From Congeria kusceri (Eukaryota > Mollusca > Bivalvia > Myida > Dreissenidae), in the NCBI GenBank assembly GCA_027627225.1, contig CM051024.1, forward strand, positions 46,113,847 to 46,177,846: a stretch of DNA of 64,000 nucleotides, read 5' to 3'. How positions within the stretch are numbered: the first letter of the stretch is position 1; each line of letters starts with the position of its first letter. Below are positions 41,346-51,854 of this stretch, in pieces. Both the position numbers and the translations under genes were made by a program. The notes beneath the pieces were generated by a model, which had not been told where the DNA came from, ran no database searches, and saw nothing but the letters and a program-made list of their open reading frames with translations.

Positions 41346-42923
41346 TGCGCCTTTTATTCACCGTGCCGTCGGTCGTCGACAGGTCTACCAAGGAGAGGCT
41401 GCGTCTGTCGAGGCGCTCAGAGGCGCCGGCGTCGCTAAACTTCCGGCTGATCCTCGCCTTTATCAACTGGAAGGTCGACGACTTCCGCTTCTTCTGCCGC
41501 TTCTCGACCGGCTCTCCTTCCTCCTCTGCAATCGTCTCATCGGGCAGAGATGTTTTGTTGAGGTTAGGAGTAGAGGCAGTAATTTCGGGGGATCTTTTTA
41601 ACGAAAATTTTCCGAAACGCCATTTATGCTTTTTGTGCTCCTTTTTCGAGCTGTCTCCTTCGTCTCGCTCTGCATTTGCCGCGTCTGCGGTCTTTTCCTT
41701 GCAAGTTGATTTCTTCTTTCCAAACTGAAAGGACCAACTCTTCTTCTTCAATTTGGCCCCTGTTGGCTTTTCCGGTTTACCTACGTATTGTATTTTCGAG
41801 TTCATACCTGTCCCTGAATCAGAAGATGCGTTTGACTTACTCTCTCCCTTGTCTGCCTGGTCGTTAACGATGCTAGAATAGTTAATGCCATCAGGACCGC
41901 TCTCTACAGCCGCTACAATGCAGCACTCAGATTTCGAGAGATTACCAACATCTACAGCTCGCTCGTTTATGTACACAAAATCTTCATCATCTTTATCCCC
42001 ATTTAAATAAATCGGCTCAGCCAGCCTTTGTCCAATTACTTTACCTAAATCTTCTTCACTATAATTGTCATCAGCAGTTTCATTAACTGCTACACGTTCA
42101 TCTTTGCCATCTAGCTCTTTATTCTGTTTCTTTTGGGGAACAGCATATTCAACGGTGTCAACCTGCTTTTCGCACACCTTTTCAACCACAATACCGCTGT
42201 CAAGAGAATTAAGTCGCTTTACTTCATTCTCGTCCTCTGATGAATTATTTAGAGACGAAAAAGTATTCAAAGTTTCAGAATCCCCTGTCTCCCTTACGCC
42301 TGATGTCTGAATAACACCATCAGTAGCATCTTTGCCATTTACATCCGCAACAACAACTTCGGAGTCCGAGCTCTTTCTCTTGCTAAATTTAAACATGTTG
42401 GAGAACACGTTTGGCTTCGATCCTTTTTTCTCTGACTTTCTCTTTGACTTGGCAGTATCATCCACTACCCCTTTTATCTTTTTCGATTTAACTTTACTCT
42501 TTTTACCTTTAGCATCAGTTTTAGAACTACCACTGTTTAAATCAGTGTTATTTTCAGCCCTGACCTCTAAACCACTTTGAAAATCATTTTCAGTAACGGT
42601 TTCGAAAGCGTTTTACTCGTCAATCACTTCGACATCGTTATAAAGAAAAGCAACAACAGTTTCTAAAGCAGCGACATCGGTTTTATCTGCTTGCTGAATT
42701 TCATGGACCTGCTCAGCAGTGTTCCCCGCCTCTTCAGCATCTATATCAGTGACCGGTTCGGACTGGGAGGGTCTGCTGACGGAGCGACTGATAGATCTTC
42801 GGACGGCCCTTTCTGCGGCTTCTGTGATAAGGGCTTTACATTCCTCGACGATGTCGTCGTCTGCGTCGTCAACCTCGACCTCCTTGTTTGGTTCTTTCTC
42901 TTCTGTTTTCTGCTTTTCAGCTT
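41346..42923 (-). pseudogene. exon C, copy A, with premature stop
   Basis: 1578 nt, the same length as the copy B exon. Acceptor TTTATTATTACAG, donor GTAAGTGT. Reads EAEKQKTEEKEPNKEVEVDD and on to DVEVIDE, then TAA (42613-42615); the frame then stays open for about 420 more codons to the donor. Length and frame are otherwise preserved, so the stop is the only disabling change I see. Amino-acid differences from copy B number about 17 in 525. Confidence 0.75.
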
Positions 42924-42939
42924 CTGTAATAATAAACAT

Positions 42940-43186
42940 ACGAAGCGTGTCGTTGGAAAACCGGACTTAATGCACGTGCATAAAGTGTCGTCCCGGATCA
43001 GCCTGTGCAGTCCGCACCGGCTGATTCAGGACGACACTTTCCGCTTTTATCGTATTTTCTGTTTCAAGGAAGTCTCTTCTAAACATAAATCCACTGTAGG
43101 CGGAAAGTGCGGTCCTGGATTAGCCTGTGCGGACTGCACATGCTGATCCGGGATAACACTTAACGCACGTGCATTGAGTCCCACAA
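42940..43186. mobile_element. foldback element family 1, copy 5, next to exon C (copy A)
   Basis: Reads CGAAGCGTGTCGTTGGAAAA at the exon side and GATAACACTTAACGCACGTGC near the other. The inner hairpins have a C-for-A change (CCGCACCGGC). Its edge is 17 nt from the exon C acceptor. The far terminus is degraded (GTGCATTGAGTCCCAC). Confidence 0.88.
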
Positions 43187-43814
43187 TAACATACATATTA
43201 CATATTTCTTATTTGTTAATAGTGTTCTTGCTATTATACTTTCGAAGATTTCAGACAATTCAACAGAGCTTTATAAATGTTCGTTTTTTAAAAATATATA
43301 TCACACTTGAAACTTGTTTAGAAAAAAAACAGCAAGAACAACACATATCATACCATTCAATATCATTTGATTTAACGTTGATGATGTATATGTGTGTGTT
43401 ATTGTATTTGATGTGTAATTGGTTTACATAAAATATATACTATGTACACATCGGTACTGATTAAAACTTTTGAGATTGTGTTGTTGTTGTTTTCTGAATA
43501 AAACACACGGTGCTTTATGCATAACCTGTATCCTCGATGCCTTGAAGCGTTTAATACAATGCTGTTACTCTTTCGTACACAGAAAACATTATTAGATCAC
43601 AAACACTCATAGTCCACATTATCCTGCGCTACAGTTCCTGGATCTAGGAAGCTTTTCTGGCTTTAAAGATAATGTTATAATTTATTTTCCGGCGTCCCGT
43701 GACAAATTGTTTATAAATACATTTCGTAAACACAGATAAAATTGCGACACATATGCTCAGTGATTCAGTAAAAAAAGCAAATAACCCCAAGCAAAAAGAC
43801 AATGAGTGCCAAGC

Positions 43815-43898
43815 AAAGTGCCGTCCCGGATCAGCCTGTGCAGCCTGTGACGACACTTAACGCACATGCATTTAGCCTGGTTTTCCCACGACACGCCT
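43815..43898. mobile_element. foldback element family 1, copy 6, truncated
   Basis: Only the right third remains: AAAGTGCCGTCCCGGATCAG through CCCACGACACGCCTC. The matching element in copy B (62535-62778) is complete and preceded by a CA array, so about 370 bp were lost here or gained there. Confidence 0.88.
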
Positions 43899-44705
43899 CT
43901 ATTATATTTATTCATCGGATCTATTAGTATATAGTACCATTTCATCGGTTGTTTTTCGTAGTTACGTATATATCTCGGAACTTTCGAGTAAAATGTTAAT
44001 TTTCACCTGTATCTTTATGGAATAAAGTGTTTTGATTAAAAGATTGATCATGTTAAAATCTCAGCCAATACTATAGACGCTGAATTGGAACAACTGCATC
44101 ACATATCGTCTGTCATTAGGGCTACACAGGTTAAGATTCTTCGGGTTTTTTTGCGTTAGTCAAGGTCTAAATCTGAGCGTTACTACCATAAGACACTACG
44201 TCAACGTATGTACCGGTAGTGCATGTATCACTAAGTATATATATGGACGGATAGGGTCTCGAGATGTCGTAGTCATGATAATTTCATATTTCCGGTAAAT
44301 GTGATCCCCACCCATAATTTTGTGGAAGTTCAGTATCATGTGTTAATATTTTTGGTTTGTGAATCAATCATAATGTGGGAGTGGTCATACTGTAAACAAG
44401 GCATTTTATGTCATACGGGGATCGAACACGTCCGTCGGCATGCCGTTTGACTGCTTTACGGCCAGAAATCACCAGCGCAAGCATAAATCGCCATCACTGT
44501 CAGCCGTGGACAGTTTTACATCCCTCTGTTACACTGACATGAAAGGCCCGAGAGAATTGTCGCTTTACCAAAGGCGGACACATGTAAAGGCGTCGTTGAC
44601 AGGCTTGGTTTGTCGTAAAAATCGGTGTAGATAGTTCGAGACAACACAAGACCACCGAGGGAGGTATGGTCTGGCACAGAACGCGCACAATTCAAATGTA
44701 ACTTA

Positions 44706-44970
44706 TATGAGGCATGTCGTGGGAAACCCGGGCTTAATGCATCTGCGTAAAGTGTCGTCCTGGATCAGCCTGTGCAGTCCGCACAGGCTAATCTAAAACG
44801 ACACTTTCCGCTGTTATGGTATTTTCTGTTCATGGAAGTCTCATCTAAACATAAATCCACTGTAGGCGGAAAGTGTCGTCCCGGATAAGCCCGTGTGGAC
44901 TGCACAGGCTCATCCGGACGACACTTTACGCACATGCATTAAGCCGGATTTTCCGAAGACACGCCTCAAA
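44706..44970. mobile_element. foldback element family 1, copy 7
   Basis: Full-length: TATGAGGCATGTCGTGGGAA at the left and AAGACACGCCTCAAA at the right. Both inner hairpins are present with small mismatches. Partner in copy B at 63584-63848. Confidence 0.92.
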
Positions 44971-45117
44971 TAAATTTGAACATGTTTGATCAAAGAGCCA
45001 TATACGTTATAGTACAGGTTATATGACATGGTAACATCGTATTCATTGAACACATCCGGCTAATTTTTTTTTTTTTAATTGTTCAACATGCATGTTTGAT
45101 TTTATTTGCGAAGAAGT

Positions 45118-46035
45118 GATTTTTCGATAAAAAAAATCCTTCTTATTTTATAGTACGTATACGCAATAAAACTTTATTATATCTCCTTGATTTTATTTTA
45201 GTTTCTGATTATTACAAAATAACTTGCGGATAATTTACGTTTCAAAAAGCTGTTTCTTAATATTTAAAATACTTCATACCATCACCTCAACGACGAGCAT
45301 AAAACTGTGCTTTATACGAAACCGAGCAAAATAGAGCGCGCAAAATAGCATTACATCTGAAGTTCTGAACACCTCGAAGTAATTTGTGAAAGCTATTTAC
45401 TTGTAATCCTTGTAATGTTATTTAATTGGCCCAGAATTGAAGCACATTTCTGCGGAGTGTTAAAATTTAATGTCGCAAATGTATCGCCAATTAAATTCGA
45501 ATAGAGTGGTTGAAACACGCGTTTTGTACTTTGGCATCTATTTTAGGGGCTCGCGTTTAATTTGAAAATAATATGTTCGTATTACCTTCGACAAACGGAG
45601 TGTTATTAATGTCCAAGGCATTGTAAACGCCAGTTGCGCCTGGTATTCAAACTTAAAAAAGTGTTTAAAAAAACTTTCTGATTTTCTGATGCAGCAGTAG
45701 TATGGAAAATAATATGCGTGAACTTAACATTACATTAACAGTGATTTAGTCAAAAGTACTCTGTGGAAAGCATTCCGAAAAAATATTAGTTTTATTATTT
45801 TGTCACTTTTCCCGACATTATTTTATCATTCTGAACAGAAATAACGCGGCTACAGTGGTCACTACAATAGTAATAACGAAGATATTTTGAGTGAGATGTC
45901 AGCCAGGAAAGAAGTTGTACACGCATTTGTCTAACTATCATTTCTGAAGAAAGATTTTCGTATACATGCACGCAAAACCACGTTTATTTCCTAATATAAA
46001 AAGCGAAATTGAATTATTATATCATGAATGTAAAA
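45118..46035. other. intron D-to-C of the minus-strand gene, no feature seen
   Basis: AT-rich with no supported exon or repeat unit. From here to 51587 there is no copy B partner inside the window. Confidence 0.5.
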
Positions 46036-46039
46036 AGCT

Positions 46040-46590
46040 AACTTAAAGGGTAATACCACTTTAAAAAAAAATACAGTGAACATGAAATGGCGGTGTCACT
46101 CTGACTTAAATAGGGAATATGAAATGGCAATACTACTTTAACGAAAATACTAAAAATAGTGAAAGTGAAATGTCAATACCACTGCAACTAAAATATTGAA
46201 AATGAATGACAATACCGCTTTAACTTAACTTGTGAAAATTAATGGCAATACCTCTTTAAACTAAAATATTGAAAATGAAAGTTAGCGTCACTTTAACTAA
46301 AATAGTGAAAATGAATGTCAATACCACTTCAACTAAAATATTGAAAATGAATGGCAATACCACTTTAACTAAAATTGTAAAAATTAATGACAATACCACT
46401 TTAACTAAAATAGTGAAAATGAACGGTATTGCCACTTTAACTAAAATAGTGAAAATAAATGGCAATACTACTTTAACTAAAGTATTGAAAATGAATGGTA
46501 TAGTGACACTAAAACTACAAGATTGAAAATGAATGGTAGTGCCACTTTAACTAAAATAGTGAAAATGAATGGTAGTATATACCACTTTAA
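46040..46590. repeat. ~32-bp minisatellite, about 17 copies
   Basis: Unit ACTTTAACTAAAATAGTGAA plus AATGAATGGCAATACC, with ATAGTG/ATATTG alternation and variable linkers. Both strands stay open for 70-85 codons because the units are near multiples of three; neither frame is a gene. Lies in intron D-to-C. Confidence 0.93.
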
Positions 46591-46867
46591 CATTGTAAAG
46601 TAGAAGTGCAAAACACCTTCAAGCAAACGGAATGCACCCAGCGCTAGCAACGGAGGAAGCACTTGCGACACCGTGCCCCCGTGCAGCCCAAACATGAATA
46701 CAAGGACTGTCATTAAGTATGTCTACCGCAAATACGATTGTTGTGTTTTAGAGTCTGGCGTCAAACAACGCATTTCATCGCTGTTTGGCGATTAGTTCGA
46801 ATCACTCCGGTGTCCGTCCTACAAAACTGTTGGTTGACTCATGTAACTTGTATTATGACGAAGCAGA

Positions 46868-47039
46868 TTAAAGGGACCTTTTCACAGATTGGCAAATTGA
46901 CAATTTTCAAACTTTTTGTTATAGATCCCAAAAAGAAAACTACATTACGTATAAACAAGCGTATTGAATAGCTGTAGTTTTTGCAGTTAAGACATTAAAT
47001 GGCTTTTTAATACGAAAATAGGTGAGCAAGTCCCTTTAA
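46868..47039. mobile_element. small MITE-like element, TTAAAGGGAC family, copy 1
   Basis: Imperfect inverted ends TTAAAGGGACCTTTTCAC and GGTGAGCAAGTCCCTTTAA around about 135 bp with no coding content. TTAA may be the target duplication. A related element is at 50787-51245. Confidence 0.65.
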
Positions 47040-47044
47040 ATAAC

Positions 47045-49745
47045 TTTAAGATGTACGAGCGTCTATGAAATTATTGTGTGAGATAACATGTAAGATGTTG
47101 TAAATACACTTACTAGTAGTATGACAATACGTGAGACTTCTTAAGGTATGCATTGTTTTACACTAGTCTAGGTCAAAGTGTTTAACAGCGTTAGTATCAG
47201 ACTAAGACATTAATATGGACAGAGCACCTTAAAAAAAGTGAAAATGAATTTGAACACGTGACGGCAGATGGTTTAATATTACTTTGGAATGCAATATGTC
47301 TGAGCCGCCGGAAATGCAAATGCAGCTTTATGCTTTAGTCAGTTAATAAATGATAATGAATTACATACTCAAATTTCAGAATGCCATCTCAGATGTAATA
47401 GTATGAAAAAAGAACATCCTATTCTAATCTTAACAGCAATAAATAGACTACTACCCGGTACGGTGTATTTCTCTCTATAATTATGGATTTTTTAAGACCA
47501 CAACCAGCGTTTAGACCTTTATTTTGCTGTCTATACCTATTATAAGTAATTAAATTGAATTGAATTATTAAAATACATGTGGCACTTGTTTGTTTCTACT
47601 CAAGTTAAACTTTCTGTTAGGTTTACCACCACCAATCCCTCTGGAAATACTAGTACAAACCCCGTATCAAAGCCATAATGAGGGGTGCGAAAACCAGATG
47701 AGCATAAGGGCTTTCTTTGTACGAGGTTTTGTAGATTAACATTTTAGTGAAAATAAAACTAAATGCATTTTAACCAGTATTTAGACAGTTAACTATTGTT
47801 AATGCAATGACATATCATTGCTATTTGATATAGATCGCATTTTTTATTTAAAATCTTTTACTTCAGTATGTTCAACTTCTCATCTACAACTTCAGTATAA
47901 AGAGATTCAATTATCCGAGCGCGTATTTATGACCTTAACATTTGAGAATCTCTAAATTGTATCATTTAATGTGCGACGCCAGCAAATGTGTGAGTGAGAG
48001 AGATATCAAAGAAACGGTATAGCAACACACACACTATGTAATTTGCTTTTCAGCCACCCGAGATAGTGTATACTTAGGCTACAATGAACTATTTCGGCCA
48101 ATACTTGTTTTACAAACTATTTGGTAAGATAAGACGGTTGGTATCAGAAGTGTCAATCGTTGAAAAAGATATAGCTTTACAATTCATCGCTATTTTCGTG
48201 CAAAACTGCGAGTTTCTAATGTTTCGTGTTTTAGTTTTAGACACGCCATCGTATCAAATGTATGTAGTATTTGTAGCAAAAAAAACTTAATACCGCGTTT
48301 TATGTATGCTGCACAATATGTCTGCACGTAATAACACTTACACTGAACTGTTCTTAAGAAAGTAGGATACATAAAACAAAAATGCAGAAATGATTAAAGG
48401 CACTAACAAGGAGATACACGTTCCACTAAACATTAAGAGTTTAATGTTGAGATAACAAACATATCAAATAATACATTATGAGCTAACAACTTATGTACAT
48501 TTTCATAAAATAAATAAATTGGAACGGTTGGAAGTTCAATTTGGTGTTTATATTTTCAACGCTACGAAACTAGTCGAAGTGCCTGGTGCTATATGTAGAA
48601 TATCGTGCAGCTCGCCGAATGTTAACGGTGAATAGTCGGATTTAATCCGCGTCGACACGACATTCGGCAGTAAATAAAGCTAGTGTTTGTAAACAGTTTT
48701 ACTTTGAGCATCAGCGTTTTTGCAATAACAATATACAGAAAACCAAATCTTTCTGACATAGGATATATACTAATGTAAACAGTTGCTAAGACAGGCCACA
48801 AGATACAAAGTTTTATAATAGAGTCTGAATTTTGCCATGTTCGCCTTAAATATGCCTGTCATTAATCATTTATAGTAAATTATACGCAACCCATATAGTG
48901 TACGTTTTAAAACCAGAATGTATAAGATATTATAAACAAGAACACAAATCACGTAACGACGAAGATAAACTGAATGAAATAATATAAATACAAATTATGA
49001 GGTACCTATATATACAGATGCAATCAACAAAACAGCGAATTCTTGTTTTTCCATTATTTATTTACTTTAATATAGTAAATGCAGCAGAATTATCAATACA
49101 TTTAAGAAGCATTAATACACAAAATACGATGCTGTTTTAAATAATAAAGAAAGGACATGAAATTTCATTTAAGCAACTTTGACAACGCGGTATTTGCTGT
49201 ACAATGAAAGCTTTCGCATGCCGTGTGCCAATTAAATCCCCCCATTCCACTTAAATTATGCGAAACTTTATGGTTAATACTGTAGACGTTCAAAATTATT
49301 AAATTCCTCAGTCAATGTAACGAAAATCACAATCAGAAATTAAAACATTTGAAATGTGTAAAACAGGGTCAATTACATCAAAAGGATATAAAGATAGTAT
49401 TTAAAACCTAAAAACTTTATTTTCATTGTAAACACGAACACCTGTGGGGGAAAAAACAATCCAAATAATGAATTCATAGTGCCTCGGGCGAAGCTGGATT
49501 GGCATTATTTACTGTTAATGGAACCAGTTATGCAGCAGAATTTCTTTTCGTTATTATTGAATTGAAATAAGTAATACAAACACTAATACTAAAACGTATT
49601 CCAACTACATTAATTCATACACACGTGCACGTAATGGCCAACACGGGCCCACTAGAGAACAGTGTTGCTTTTGTATACACCTGCATTCAAACTGTCAGGA
49701 TAACGGTGATATATATCTGGTATCATATTTTTGTATGAATATTAA
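47045..49745. other. intron D-to-C of the minus-strand gene, no feature seen
   Basis: AT-rich. A frame at 48084-48290 (plus) is not supported by codon pattern or motifs. No structured RNA or repeat was recognised. Confidence 0.5.
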
Positions 49746-49750
49746 CGTAC

Positions 49751-49957
49751 CTGTGGGTCCTTGATTCACTTCCTGATCATAAGACGGCTGCGAAATGACT
49801 CCTTCCGAGTTCTTTCCGTTTACGTCCGTTGGGTCGTCGAGCACCGGAAGTACCAGATCAGGGACGCTGTAGTCGCTGTCCACCAAGACCTTGTGGAATG
49901 TGCAGCTCTTTCCGGTCCCACCGACGCTCTCCTTGACCCCCTCTCCCTGGGATAGTT
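49751..49957 (-). CDS. exon D, copy A
   Basis: Acceptor TCTGCAG and donor GTACGT. The one-base carry-in gives [x]AA, then LSQGEGVKESVGGTGKSC, FHKVLVDSDYSVPDLVLPVL and DQEVNQGPT. It links to exon C as G|AA (Glu). GGTGKS resembles a P-loop fragment, but nothing else of a nucleotide-binding fold is present, so I give it no weight. The phase-1 carry-in shows there is at least one more 5' exon. The partner in copy B should lie near 68.5 kb, outside the window. Confidence 0.72.
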
Positions 49958-50786
49958 CTGCAGAGCGCGATTATATTTTTCTTACTAAATTTAGTGAATT
50001 CACTTCTTATAATGTTATCAAATACATATGCATAGCTTATTTAAGATCGTTCGATAGTTCTATGCCTTTTTTCGAGAGTATTAATTTCAGCGTAAAACCA
50101 TATTAACAAACACTGTAAATTATACGATTGTCATGTTGCTTTGTTGTTGTTGTTGTTTTTTTCCTAAAAAATCAGTTATATACTCTCGTAGTTATAAGCA
50201 CAGTAACATACTTGTATAAACTCAAACTAAAGTTACTTCAAACGAATACAACTGCATGTCAAAATTCACAACAGTAAATCCTGGTAAATTCCGTGTACAA
50301 CTTACAGACACGAGCCAATAAGCTGTCTGATAATGTCGAAGTAAAATCCAAGAAAATGCATTTATACACTTTATACATACACTCGCGTACAGCGCTTAAT
50401 AAATCATAGTTCACAACCGAGTTTTCATTTACCTTCACCGCCTTAAGTAAAATCTTCCGCGCTGTCTTATTTGAGAGGCTTTAAATGTAAATCACTGACA
50501 TGTAGTAGAAAACGCGACTTTACGTTTTGACAGTCTTCTATTGTATGTACATTCAGTGCATATTTCGAAATCTACCAAAAATGAACGGGCATATAGAGCT
50601 TAGCTACAATGTTATCTCGGTACATTTTTACATTGAAAGAAAAACGTGTCCAAAAGAAGTTTTTTATGATATGTTTGATCTTTGATTTTATCTTGTTGCT
50701 ATTGTTGTATATTCGATGTTAGAAAACGAAGATTATTAACTATCAAATTGTGTCTTATTTCCCCCCAAAAACAATGACGTAAATAT

Positions 50787-51245
50787 TTAAAGGGACTTAT
50801 TCACATATATTTGTATCTACACTGTCATAAAATGTCGTCATTGCAAAAACTAAATAATTTAGAACAACCAACTCAAATATTCTGTCGCGAAAAACATATT
50901 GCCTTTGCCGGGGTTCGAGCCTAAACCTTCGAATCAAAAGTCGGTCACGCTATCCTCTAGGCAAGATGGACTTACACACTGTAATATGAGTTCTTTTTAT
51001 CGTTATATAAGTGGTACACAAGTTTTAAAATATCAGCAAAAGGAATTACAAATACTAAATTGTAATTGTATCCATTTCAATTGATATTTATGTACCAATT
51101 ACACCTTATTTCTAAAACATTTATGTACTTATCAATGACACCTTATTTGCAAAAACATTTTTATATACAACGAACGTTTCTTGCTGGAATCTATGTCCAA
51201 AATTGGAAATTGTCAATTTACCAATTTGTGGATAGGACACTTTAA
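50787..51245. mobile_element. TTAAAGGGAC-family element carrying a tRNA-like segment, copy 2
   Basis: Ends TTAAAGGGACTTATTCACA and GTGGATAGGACACTTTAA are inverted relatives. Inside, the minus strand of about 50904-50972 reads like a tRNA: GCCTAGAGGATAGCG (A-box side), an anticodon-arm-like GACTTTTGATTCG, and GGCTCGAACCCCGGC (B-box and T-arm side). A composite of MITE ends and tRNA-derived core, or a SINE inserted in a MITE. Confidence 0.6.
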
Positions 51246-51587
51246 TGTAGTTTAACATTTCATAATATGTACAAACCGATATTGAAAGCACATGTACGAA
51301 TGCCATAATAACTATCGCATTGCGAAGTGTGAGAGATACTAGTACAGCATGCGAATGTATGGATAGTTTCTTGAATATGTACAGGTTTTTGCATGTAAAT
51401 GTGTAGGATTGTTACGAAGGCATACATTATGATGTGATTAGGTAAGTTTGTTTGCATTATAAATCTGTACCTGCTGAAGTGCATTTATGGTTGTTACAAG
51501 AATTTATCAGCGAAGCACATTTATTTATACATGATTGTTATAGTTATATCTAGGATTTAGCTTATAGAGAAGCATGGATATTAATAT

Positions 51588-51849
51588 TCGAGGCGTGTCG
51601 TGGGAAAACCGGGCTTAATGCATGTGCGTGCAGTGTCGTCCCGGATTAGCCTGTGCAGTCCGCACAGGCTAATCTGGGACGACACTTTACGCCTACAGCG
51701 GATTTATGTTTAGAAGAGACTACCTCGAAACATAAAAAAAAACAAAAGCGGAAAGTGTCGTCCTTAATTAGCCTGTGCGGCCTGCACAGGCTGATCTGGG
51801 ACGACACTACGCACATAAATTGTGCCCGGTTTTCCCACGACTCGACTCA
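51588..51849. mobile_element. foldback element family 1, copy 8 (start of duplication copy B)
   Basis: The left half is close to the family consensus (CCGGGCTTAATGCATGTGCG), while the right half and its diverged border (CCCACGACTCGACTC) match the element at 32919. Everything to its right is duplicated sequence. Confidence 0.92.
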
Positions 51850-51854
51850 AATTT

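Larger units (their letters stand above)
35405..49957 (-). pseudogene. unrecognised charged-protein gene, copy A, nonsense-broken (exons D-C-B-A)
   Basis: Four minus-strand exons, D 49751-49957, C 41346-42923, B 37073-37147 and A 35405-36699, join with GT-AG sites, every junction in phase 1, giving about 1050 codons without the 5' end. I do not recognise the family. The product would be hydrophilic and probably disordered: Asp/Glu/Ser-rich with Lys-rich basic islands, Ser/Arg runs (RRSISRSVSRPSQSE), no signal peptide, no membrane segment and no Cys pattern. Exon C has an in-frame TAA at 42613-42615 where copy B has AAA, so any full product is cut about 105 residues into that exon. Copy A lies downstream of copy B in the direction of transcription and may lack its own promoter. 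It could still be expressed as a short form, or the stop may be allelic or a sequencing error. Confidence 0.6.
32919..51587. repeat. tandem duplication, copy A (~18.7 kb unit)
   Basis: From the foldback element at 32919 to at least 45117 the sequence matches 51588-64000 in the same order and orientation at roughly 97-98% by eye. The part 45118-51587 has no partner in the window because copy B runs off the end. Offsets drift from 18660 (near 33.2 kb) to 18513 (exon C) to 18878 (44.4 kb) through indels. Treating all 18.7 kb as one tandem unit is inference. Confidence 0.85.

Noticed and set aside
44440..44634. 64-codon ORF conserved at 63318-63512
   Set aside because: Same reason as above; no domain and no exon signals on this strand.
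49830..49930. P-loop (GGTGKS) in exon D suggesting an ATPase
   Set aside because: No Walker B or other nucleotide-binding elements follow; the motif is short and Gly-rich by chance.
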